A stretch of DNA of 64,000 nucleotides, taken from Euglena gracilis. Its lineage: Eukaryota > Euglenida > Euglenophyceae > Euglenales. Shown one piece after another: positions 10,801 through 22,800 of this stretch. The DNA is taken from positions 14,748,947 to 14,812,946 of the forward strand of contig CP154957.1 of NCBI GenBank assembly GCA_039621445.1, read 5' to 3'. The translations under genes were made by a program, and so were the position numbers. The notes beneath the pieces are model-generated. The model made no database searches, was not told the origin of the DNA, and saw only the letters and a list, made by a program, of their open reading frames with translations. The stretch's first letter is position 1; every line of letters starts with the position of its first letter.

Positions 10801-13800
10801 TTCATCCTCGTCACTCACAGTGAAGTTCCAATTATGTTAACAACGCGAAAAAACAAAGAATTGCTGCTGGACTCCAATGTTTCCATGAAATCAAAACAAA
10901 CCTGATGTAGTTGGCGGGCGGCATGGTCCTATAAGTTATGGGTGCCTGGGCAGAATTCTGAAAATGAAAATCACAGTTGATGCGGTGTGGAAAATGTGTG
11001 TTGAAATGCACAAAACGGACACACTTTCATCCGCCAAATCAATAATTTTCTGCACCACATAATTGGCATATTGGTCTCGCATCATAACATGAAGTGCAGA
11101 GGTGCCATCGGCGTTGACTCGCAAGAGGTCGCCAAGGAAAGCGTTGCGATCATCCCGAGTTCCATAATGGAACATCTTCTCCACAACGTTGCTTGCAAAT
11201 TTGTGCTGAGCCAGTTCAAGGGCATCTGCACGCAGCTGCGGTACAGTCATGCAAAAGGTGGAGGAACAGCCGAGGGAAGCAGAACAGCCGAGGGAAGCTG
11301 GCAAAATGAAAACAAAAAGCGCTCGGGGGAAATGCTGGAACTGCAATCAAACCAATCAATCAAAAAGCTCCTTGAATACAATCACTTGGACAAAATCACA
11401 GAAATCTAGTGATCCAGAAATTGAATTATTTTTCAACAAATGCTCTGACTCTTGGCACATGGGATGTGACCCCAACAGCCACAAACACCTTTTTCAAAAC
11501 AATTCCCAGCGATTGAATGACTTCTTTGGGACTAATCAGCTGGGTTTTCTGTGAGTTGTGGGCTGTGCTTGAAAATCAGTGGCTGTGAAAGATCATTGCC
11601 TTTGGGGAGGGGGCGTAGATCCAAGAAAAACACCCTAAAAAATGGGAGGGGAAAGAGGGGGAATCGCAAATGGATAAAATGCACTTTCAGGGGATTTGCA
11701 TAGACCAAACCATGCGCTGGACGCGGGTTTGGCCGGGGCACACCCGCTCGATGATGGCGGCCTGATAGATAGGCTTCCCATTAATGAGGACGTGCTGCAC
11801 CACGTAATTGCCATACTGGTCCCGCGCCAGGATGTGCACGTTGTCCAGGATCTCATCCAGGATCGGGGAGATTACCTCGTGGTGGTCCCCGCCAGAGCTA
11901 CATGGAAGGTCTGGTCTGCTGGTGGGGGAGTTGACCCCCACCCACCCAGTATGGCCATTCACAAGGTTCCTTCGAAAAGTTCCTTCGGCATCGGCAGCGA
12001 AAGCAAAATTTGACCTGAAAAACAGCGAGGGGGGCAGGAAAAAATGCTGGCTGGAAAGGTGCTAGCTGGACCCCCTGGGGGGGGGGGGGCACAGGGGAGG
12101 ATTGGGTCAGCTGACAAATTGGCTCATTGCGGGAATTGGTGGGGAATTTTTTGGTGGTTGTGGCCAGTGGCGACAAATCGCTAGCGACCATTGGTGGTCA
12201 GGCTCCCCTCTAAAAAAAAAGTTTTTAAGCCCCCCATCCAATTTTTTTGTGAAATGTCATGAAAAAAATGCCCCGATACCCACAAAAATGCCTTCAAAAA
12301 CCCCACTCAGGGGGTCAATATTAAGGGAGGGAAATTGGCATTGGACTCCTTTGGGAAAATTGCAGAAAAATTGCGGAACCTTGCAGGAAATTGTGGGAAG
12401 CTTGCGGGAAATTGATATCGGGACTTCACACATTTCTGCTGGAGGAGACTTCGAAGAATTTCACAATTTTTTTCCATTTTGCAACATTGGTGCATATTTT
12501 GCGCTGTCGTTCAACCGTTTTAAAACAAAAAAAACCTCAAAGCATGATTTTCATAATCTTGGGAACATACCAATTTCAAAAAAAATATGCAATTTGTTGG
12601 GGAAAAAAACCTCAAAAATTGCAAAAAAGAATGGAGAAAAAATTTGGTCTCAGGGGAAAATCTGCAGGATGAGGGATTTTTCAGACCAGAATCATTTTCT
12701 GGCAGAAATCCACCCCCCAAAAAACCACAAAACAACCTGCAAATTTTGCACAAATTAGCAAAATTTGGCAAAAATTTGCAAAATTTGCAAGAAATTAGCA
12801 AAGAAGTATTTGCGTTCCCTTGTGAACAAGTCAGGGAATGGCTGGGACTCATTTCACCTTCCATTTCAGATTCATATGGAATTGCAGAAAATTGTGGAAA
12901 ACTGTGGGAAATTGCGGGAAAACTGTGGAGATCAATCCAACGGCTAAACGCAATCGCCCACAGGGGAACGCCGTTGACCACAGGGAAATGCCATTGCCCA
13001 TGGGAAAACATGTTAACAAACTGAGTCGGCCAATGGCCCCCAAACCACACCCGAAATCTAACCCTACCCCTAATTCTAACCCTAACCATAAACCTAACCC
13101 AAACCCTATATCCTAACCGTAATCTTAAACCTATCCCTGAGCCTAATCCTAATCCCATCCCTAATCCTAACCCTATCCCTATGTAATCCTGACTGGAATC
13201 CTATCCGTGTCTCAGACCCTCATGAAAAATTAGCCCATGCGTATTGAGAATCAAGTTTTCATTCCAACTATCCTAGTCCGAATTTGGGTCCCTAATCTTG
13301 TCTTGTCCCTGGCCCTAACTGTAATCCTGACCCTAACCATTAACACATTTACTCGTGGGCAACACAATTAACCTGTGGGCAACGGTGTTGACCTGTGGGC
13401 AACGGTGTTTACCTGTGGCAACCCTACTTTGCACACACAAAAAGATTTTGATATTTAGGGGGGGGGTTGGACCCCTCCCATAGACCCACCAAGAAGAGGT
13501 GGGAGAAGGATGACGGACGTCTCACCCACAGGGTTTTAGGATTCCTGTTCAGCCCTGGTCCTCGCAATACTCCAAGATACGCTGGATGACGCGGCAGCCG
13601 TACGCGTGGACCGCCAAATTCTGCAGGGAAAGGAGCTTGGCGGAAAAAGACGACAAAATATTTACTTGCTTTTTTATTTTTTTTGGCACAGGTGCAAAAT
13701 GTTTTCTTAAAAATCCCGGTGGGAGGGATTGGAGGGGGGGGGGGCGAGATGCATGGGAAGCCTTGGGGCCAAAAAACCCCCTCCCGATACGGAGGGGGTG

Positions 13801-16800
13801 GGTCGGACCCCCCTCCGACCAGGTTTTTTTTTTAAGACTGGGGGGGGGGAGGGCCCCCCCCCCCACCCACCCCATGGGGGGGGGGGGGGCCGGGGAGGGG
13901 GGTCCCGGGGCCGTAGCAGCTGAATTTCTTCCCCAGCAGCCTGTCTCCATCCCCCCAACCCCAGGGTATTAAATGAGCGGGAGGGGAGGCCCCCTCACCC
14001 CACTCCGCAAAACCACCGCTCACTGAATACCCTGCCCAACCCCCAGACTGGGGTGGGTTCACCAATTTCAGATTTTTTTTCAACTGTAACAATAAAAATG
14101 GAAAACGGAAAAAAACATTTTACACGAACCAGAACTGGAGTTTCGGTGCACCTACCAACAAGAAAAGCTCCCCCAAGAAAAGATCCTCCAGAGGTATTTT
14201 TACCATTAAAGCAGACTTCTCTCTTCTTCCACGAGGGCTAGGTGGACTTTTTTAACTTGAGGTTTTTGCAAACCGCATCACAAGAGGAACCACTGCGGAC
14301 AGACCTGCACATTGCCAATGAAAGACTGGACAATGAAGATGACGTTCTGGGGTGGAATCCGTTCAATGCACTTCTGAATGACATGGTTGCCATTTTGGTC
14401 CAAGACGCACCTCAGAACGTGTCCATCAAGCTCACCTGAGGCATGTGGATAAACGAAACATATGGATGCAAGGGGTCGATCCTTGCAGGGTCTGGTCTGA
14501 TTTCCATGATCAGGGGGTTTAGAATCCTTGAGGGGACCCATCTCCCCAAAATCCAGCCAGCCGTCACTCCAGACAATCCCCCCCCTGGGGTCAATCTAGC
14601 ACTTTCTTCCAACCGGCGCACTGAACCCCAGGTCCGGGGGAAAAAAACTCAAAACACCACATATGCCATAAAATGGAGCCTCCACACTTAAACGTGGGGT
14701 GCTGCAGGGGGGGGGGGTGGAGGTGGAGGGGTGGGGTGGGGATGCAAATGGGATGACCCACAAAAGAGCAAGCTTTGTTCAGCATAGCAACTTTCAAACC
14801 AAACAAACGCCTCAGGGCATCTTTTAGCCACTTGGGCAAGGACGGTCTTGCATCTTATACAATTGAAAGCGTTGCTGAAATCAACCTGTAACAAGACCCA
14901 GGGGCTGTCTTTGTTGTCCATGCAGGTGATTTACTTCCTACTGCAAGCCCATTGCAATCAGTCCACATATGCCTCAAACTCCAACACCATAGGTGGGGGG
15001 GGACATCAGGTTTGTCCGGGAACATCAGGTTATGTCTGCTCCTGGTTGCACAAATAAAGGATCTTGCTATTTTGGTTATTGTTATCATTCCGGCGGCGGG
15101 CGGCCGGCCAAATAAGTCAAAAAAAAAACGCCACAAAATTCATGTGTGGACTGTGGGGGGGTGGGGGGGGTGGGGGGATGTGGGGGGGGGGGGGGGGGGT
15201 AAGGGGGGGACTGTGGGGGGGGGGGGGTATTGTGGGGGCTCCACCTCACGGCATCACTCTATTGGAGGTAAACCCCCCGAAAACCTGCAAAAAATTTTGG
15301 CCATTTTTAATACCTCCTTTACGCTTTGTGCTGGATGTATTTCAGTGGGGGGTCTGCGGCTCTGCTGGGAGCTGCTGGCGGGGGGGGGGGGAATGTGCTG
15401 CCCCCCCCCCCGGATATCCCCTGTTGTGGGTTCATCAAAAAACTTGGCTGTCAAACTCCAAAATCGGTGATTCCACAATTTCCACTGCCTGCCCCAAGCA
15501 TTAAATGAGAGGGGGGGGGAAGGGTGATAATGGACCCCCTCCCTCCTGCACAGAAAAGCCCGTTGTATGACGAGAAGGACAGCGATGGGTCATACTTGCC
15601 ACCATTGTCTGGTCATCCTCATCGATGACCTCGAGGGCCTTTTGAATCACACGGCAACCATAAGTTTGCAGGGTCAGGGATAGCACGTTGCCTTTCAACA
15701 CCTGTGCAAACCAAAAAATCAAAATGAAAAAAATATCAGACTGTCCCTCGTGGTTCTGTTATTTTTCCGGGGAAACCTGGAAACACTATGGGGCACCAAA
15801 ATGGAATCCCCCCCAACAAATACCTCAAGAAGAAAGCTGAAACCTCAACCTCAATGGTGAACAGGTGCCAAAAAAACCTGCTTTCTTAGGTCACCTACAA
15901 CCCTTGACCAGGAGGGGTGGTCATACTCACCCCCTGCCCTGCAATCCCTGGGTGGTCAGTGGGCAGGGGGGTATTGATATTGAAGGCTTTGTGGAAAAAT
16001 TGCGTTAATTGCGGTTTTGGGAATTAATACACTTCTGCTGGAGGGGGCTTTGAAAAAAATTCCCAAAGTTGGTCATTTTGAAACACAAGTTTTTGAGCCA
16101 TTGTTCACATTTCTTCAACAAAAAAAGTCCAAAAACATGATTTTTGCAATTCAGGGGACCTGAATCTGAGAATATGAAATTCTCTGGTGAAAAAAAAACC
16201 CTTAAAACGGCAAAGAAAATTTACGAAAACTTTGGCATCAGGGAAGAAAAGGCAAGATGCACAATCCTTCAGTCCAAGATTATTTGCAACAACAACAAAA
16301 ATTGGGGGAAAAACCAAAAAAAGCAAAAATTGCCACATTTTGTCAACTTGCCAAATTTGGCAAATTTTGGCAAACTTGCAACAAAATAGCAGAAAGAGCA
16401 CCTTGGGTGCCCTTGTGAGATGTTTGTGAAATGGCCGGAATTCATTTCGCCTTCGATTTCAGGTTCATATAGAAAAAATGCAGAAAGAGAAAAAAATTCA
16501 GAAGAATTGCGAAAATATTGCGGTTATCAATTTCCCCCTTGGAGGTGGGTGGGGGGGTAAGACATTGTGTCAGGACAGAAAAATCTGCAAGAAAACCATT
16601 AAAATACTCCCCTGGCTGTAACAATCGGTCAACTACGGGGGCACCCACCACCAAGTGGGGTAACATCATTTGGGGGGGGATCTGTGTAGAGGTGATATGC
16701 ATCCACCTGTTGCAAATGGAGGTGCCTGAAAGGGGGATACAGAAAAATTGGAAGGTGGAGCAGCTTTTTGCAGACCGGGTCAGGCTGAGTTGCATTTTCC

Positions 16801-19800
16801 AACGCCATTTCACATTTGGTTGTGGTTCACAGCAGGGGCATACGCCAGCCAGCATTTTCCGGTGCCTCGGGAGGCCGTGCTCAAACAGCTTCTGGATCAC
16901 ATAATTGCCAAACACGTCCGTCATCAGACCCAGAGCTTCCTTGTACACCTCAAGCCCAAGCTTCCTTCTGTCCCGTCAATCAGACGTTGAAGGTGTGTTA
17001 TCCAACCGTCAACACCAGAAAAAAGCAAAAAAAGCAGGGGAAGCTTGTTTTGAAAATACCAAATCCTTTTCTGCGTCAGAGCACCCTTCGAGCTTCCTTT
17101 GGATCAGCCTTGACCCTTCTTGGTCGCGGCTGAACTCGACCATGTGCCCAACCAGATCCTGGGAGAGTTGAATGTTGACCAGCGAAAATTTCTGTCAACT
17201 AATTTCTTCGTCCCACTCCCCACATACAGGGCTGTATGGGAAGGCCTGGTGGGGAGCATGCTTGTGCTTACCGACCGGGGGGGGGGGGGGGGTGGGTGCT
17301 ATAGGGTGCCTGCCCCTAGCAGGCACACCCCCCCCCCCGGGGGGGATAGGGGTCCGGGCCGGACCAAGAAAATTTTCATTGAAAATGGCCTTTTCCGGGC
17401 CCCCGGCGCCTTCGGCGCCGGGGTCGGAGGGGGGTGCCTGCTAGGGGCAGGCACCCCCCAAAACCCTACCCCCCCCCCGGGGGGGGTCGGATCGGGTGCT
17501 ATGGGGTGCCTGCCCCTAGCACCCCCCCCCCGTGGGGGAGGGACCCGACTAAGCGCAAGCCTGGTGGGGAGGGTCGACCCCCCAACTGGAGATTTGGGGG
17601 GGTCGACCTCCCCCATCCACCACAGCATCGCCCAAAGAAAAATACCTTCGGCGCCAAAAGAAAAATTTGACCTAAAAATCGGCACCCCCGGAAACACGGG
17701 AAGGGGTGGGAGGTGGGGTGGTCAGTCAACCCCCCCACCACCCACAGGGTTGCGGCTAGCCCAGCCCTGCACACGAGCGTGCATGCAAACCTGCAATTTT
17801 TTTTGGCCCGATGCCTTGTGCCGGGATGAAAATCGGTCACCCAGACCACCCCACTGTACAAGAGGGTGTCCACACCTGCTGGACCATGGCGGGGGGGGGG
17901 GGGTCCGACCCCTCTACCTGCCCTTATATTGAACCCTGCCACCCCCCACCCTCCGGGGTTGGTGGGTTTTTGATGGAACCCCTCCCAAAATCGACCGAAA
18001 ATGCCTGTTGTTGGCAATTTTTGGGTAAAAATTCGCCAAAGGTACCAGTTCAACCTTGAACTTTGGCGGGGGTTTCCCCCCGGGTCGGTCAGGACCCCCT
18101 TGTAGGAGGGACCCCGGGGGTCGGCCGGCTGGGAGCTGGACCCAGCGGGTACCCAAAGAAAATGCCCAGAAAAGCCCAAATCCAGCTGGGATGGCACTTT
18201 TCAGCAAATTTAGGAGGTGAAAAACCCTAAACCACTCAAAAATGCCATTTTTTTTTAAACATTTTTGCCCCCGTTTTTTTCTTTTTTTCCAAATTTGTGG
18301 GCTGTGTGCCGAAAATTTTTTTCGGTCCAGCCCGGTGTTGCCGGGCTGGCCCGAACTTGACTTCAGCAGATCGGGGGGGGGGGGGGAGGGGGGGGTTTGG
18401 GCCACTGGAACCCTCAGGAGAGGGCGAAGGTCAACCTCCTCCATTACCCACAGATTTTGCGGGATTCTTGTTCAGCCCTGCAAATGCACTCCACCACATA
18501 TCCCGGTCCTTCAGCAGGGGGGGGGATGGACCTCAAAAACACGATACAAAAAAAAGCACAAAAACATCAGGCAAATAACCACCAACAAGATACTCAAAAT
18601 CAATTTCAAATCGAAAAACATTTTCTCCCAGAAATCAAAATATCGCTGGGCAAAAAAAAAGAAAAAAGCCCACAAACCCCCGCAAAAACACAAATGTTCC
18701 CAAAATCGAAAACACAAAAAAATTGAAAATGTGGTTGTGTCCCCCTGCCTTAAACAGCTGCAATAGGTGCACAATAAGCTGTCCCTGCTGGTATGATTAT
18801 ACATTGCGTGCACAAAGAATGACAAATGTCAAAGAGTTAGAACATTTGTGAGCCATCAACTGCTTTTTGAACAGGTAGAATGCACCTAAACTGGATTTTG
18901 AAACGGTGCAAAAATGTTTTCAAAACAGTATGGCTCACATCCCACGCATGAAGCGAAGAAGCAAAACTTTTCAACTGAAAAAAAAGAACACTGGTGAATT
19001 GATCACAAAAACCACGTATTGCCGAGATGCATATGTTTGCCAAAATTCCCACCACTAAGAAAAAAAGATGTGAAATTCCAACCTCAAAAAGTGAAAAAAA
19101 AAAAATGAAAAAAATAAACTTTGAGGAAACTGTGGGGAAAAAAACTGCAAAAATGCAGGAATTACAAAATGATAATTCAACAAAAATGCTTCAAACACAT
19201 TTCACATCTGTTCCGTGTTGAATTTAAATACATCGTGGAATAATGGAGAGCGAGGGACCTGAATCTCCCAGCGTCTGGCTTTCATGCTCCGGAATTCTTC
19301 CATGAGACGGGTACGAGGCGCAGCATCAGGCATTTCCTAAACAGGGTACCTTGCACCCTTGACACAAAACAAACATCGCAGACAAATGACCACCTGGGTA
19401 TCTCATATGGCCGCCTCTGGAGATTAGGAAAAGCCTGGGAATCATCGTGCCCTCTGTCCCTCCGACCGCCCTTCTTGGGCTTGTCCATCGGGGATCCCTG
19501 AAGGTGTTGGTGCTGGTGCGGGTGGGTGTGCTGCTGGTGCTGATGGACTGGCATTGGCTGGTGCTGGCGCTGCGAGAGCAGCAATGCTTCTCGTGTCCAA
19601 AGCTGTGATGCAATTAGTGTGATGCCGACCTGGCTTGGTTGAGGCCCAACAGCCTTGGGGGGGCCAACGGGGAGGGGGGGGATCAGCCAGGTCCCTTCAC
19701 ATACAAAATGAGAAATGTTGAATAATGTATGAGACTTCAAACAAATGAAGCACTGTTGCTGTCGCTGGTGCATGTGCAGGTGCTGTTGATGTTGATCAAA

Positions 19801-22800
19801 TCCACCAAGGTAATACCCAGAGGGTTGCGGCTGCTCTGCCTCTCCAAAAGGCATTTGCATCGCTCCGTAGCCTTGCATTATGTGCGGTGGATACGATGGT
19901 GGCTGCTGATGTTGGTAATACTGGTTGGACTGCAAAAAAAAATCAAACTGATGAGGAGATTTCCGTTTGGTAGCGTGTAACCCTCCTGAACAGAAGCCCC
20001 CTCCCCGAATAATGCCCCCCCCAATAGAACCCACCCCTTCGGTTTTGACGATTGTTCCAAATACAAGCCCCCTCTTCAGGGTTCGATATAAGGACAGGTG
20101 GGGGGGGGTGGTCCGGACCCCCCTTGCGGGCCAGGAGGGGGGGGGGGTGTGGGGGGACACCCCCCCACCTAAACAGTTGCGCGGTCTGGGTGACCGAAAA
20201 TTTTTGACCCCCCAAAACGACCAAAAGTGCCATTTTGGGCACTTTTTGGGCAAAAATGTGCCAAAAATGCAAAAAATTTTCGGCGCGAAGCGCCGGAGGA
20301 AAAAATTGACCCTTTTTGGGGGGGTCCCGGGTACCCCCCGAGGGTCGGTCCGGACCCCCCTGGCAGGTGGGGGGGGTCCGGACCCCCCCCCCAGGGATGG
20401 ATGGGAAGCCTTGAGGGGGGGGGGGTGGGTCGGACCCCCCCCTCCCGACACGGAGGGGGGGGGGCAGGGTTCGATATAAGGACAGGTGGGGGGGGTCCGG
20501 ACCCGCCCCTGCGGGCCAGGAGGGGGGGGGTGGGGGGGACACCCCCCCCACCTAAACAGGTGCGCGGTCTGGGTTACCGAAAATTTTGACCTCCCAAAAC
20601 GACCAAAAGTGCCATTTTGGGCACTTTTTGGGCAAAAATGTGCCAAAAATGCAAAAAAATTTCGGCGCGAAGCGCCGGAGGAAAAAATTGACCCTTTTGG
20701 GGGGGTCCCGGGAACCCCCCCGAGGGTCGGTCCGGACCCCCTGGCAGGTGGGGAGGGGTGGTCCGGACCCCCCCCTGCGGGCCAGGAGGGGGGGGGGGGG
20801 GGGGGGACACCCCCCCACCTAAACCATGTACGCCCTCCTTACGACCCACCCTGGGGGGGGGGGTCGGACCCCCCCTCCTACCTCGAAACTGAGGGGGGGC
20901 CGAAATTTTTTCGATTTCATGGACGGGCAAAGGGCCGGAAATCGGGTCGGAATCGGTCAAAAACCCCTGATTTTTCTTTGAAAATCGATCCAAAAATGCT
21001 CATTTTTTGAAATTTTTTTGAACATGTTTTTGGGGGAAAACACCAACACATCAAAAAATGGGCAATATGGCCAAACGTCAGCAAAAGGGGTGTTTTTTGC
21101 TCATTTTCCGGCGCACAGCGCCGGAAGAAAATTTTCTGCTATTTTTGGCAACTGTCAAGGAGGGGGGGGTGGCGGGTCCGGACCCCCTCTCCCAAGATGT
21201 AGGGTGGGGGGGGGTGCGTCCGCCAGGGGGGGGGGGGGGGGTGGTCGGGACCAGGGTTTTTAATAGTGCTGAGCTCGTGAAAAGGAGACCAGCACCCACC
21301 CCTCATTGACCCCTCGCATACATACCGCAGCACGCCCATGGAGCTCTTTTTGTTGACTGAAATACTCATGCGTTGTGCCAGAAACAGGGCGCTGCGGTCG
21401 AAAAAACGCTCGTTTTCGCTCAAAACGAAAAGGAAAAGGAAGGGAGGAAAAGCGAAAGGATTACAAAGGAAAAGGAAAGGAAGGAGGATAAAGGAGGAAC
21501 GGAGGTAAGGGGGGAAAGGGAACGGGCGGAAGGAAGGAGCGGAAAAAGGAGGACAGGACAGGAAGGTACGCTCATTTTCGGCACAAAACCCGTTTTTCTG
21601 AGTCCAGGAGGCCAAAAAACATCGTTTCGGGCAAAAAAAATTTTTTCGATTTTTTTCGGCTTTTTTGACCCGAAGACGACCCAACGTCAATGGGTTGGCG
21701 GCCCAAAACGGGGCGCCGGCAGGTCGAAAAACGCTCATTTTCGGCTCAAAAACAATTTTTCTGGGTCTGGGAGGCCAAAAAACATCGTTTCGGGTCAAAA
21801 AAAATTTTCGATTTTTTCGACTTTTTTGACCCGGTTTTGACCCAAAGTCAATGGGTCGGCGGCCCAAAACAGGCACCAGCGGGTCGGAAAACGCTCATTT
21901 TCGGCTCAAAAACAATTTTTCTGGGTCTGGGAGGCCAAAAAACATCGTTTTCGATTTTTTTTCGACTTTTTTGACCCGGTTTTGACCCAAAGTCAATGGG
22001 TCGGCGGCCCAAAACGGGGCGCCGGCGGGTCGAAAAACGCTCGTTTTCGGCTCAAAAACAATTTTTCTGGGTCTGGGAGGCCAAAAAACATCGTTTCGGG
22101 TCAAAAAAAATTTTCGATTTTTTTCGACTTTTTTGACCCAGTTTTGACCCAAAGTCAATGGGTCGGCGGCCCAAAACAGGCACCAGCGGGTCGGAAAACG
22201 CTCATGTTTGGCTCAAAAACAGTTTTTCTGGGTCTGGGAGGCCAAAAAACATCATTTTGGGCAAAAAAAAATTTTCGATTTTTTTCGACTTCTTTGACCC
22301 GGTTTTGATCCAAAGTCAATGGGCCGGCGGCCCAAAACGGGGCGCCGGCGGGTCGGAAAACGCTCGTTTTCGGCTCAAAAACAGTTTTTCTGGGTCCGGG
22401 AGGCCAAAAAACATCGTTTCGGGCAAAAAAAATTTCGATTTTTTCGACTTTTTTGGCCGAAAACGGCAAAATCAAACAGTGGAAAAAGTGTACCAAATGG
22501 CCTAAAATGGCCTAAATTGGCCAAAAAAACGGCCGAATCTCGGGCTGGGCGGGGAGTTGCAAAATCCCAGTAGGTAGAACGTTCCAAGGGCTTCAATTTA
22601 GGTCTCCGGACATTTCCTTTGACTTTGCTTCATTTTGGAGATATTTTGAAAATTGACATTTTTTGGCCGAAATGGCAGAGTCCAAAGGGGGCTTATCCAG
22701 GGGGGGCGGGTAAATCCTACCGAGTTTGGACCCCTTCGCGCGTGAATAACTCGGGCCTGGCGGGGAGTTGGGGGTCAAACCCGGGTGATTCGGAAACTAG

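Noticed and set aside
10902-10945. A 44-nt minus-strand exon between Pumilio exons 15 and 16 ([14 protein letters not shown])
   Set aside because: It has an acceptor and a CAG|GTTTGT donor, but its length is not a multiple of three and would break the phase that exons 15 and 16 share; family alignment needs no insertion there.
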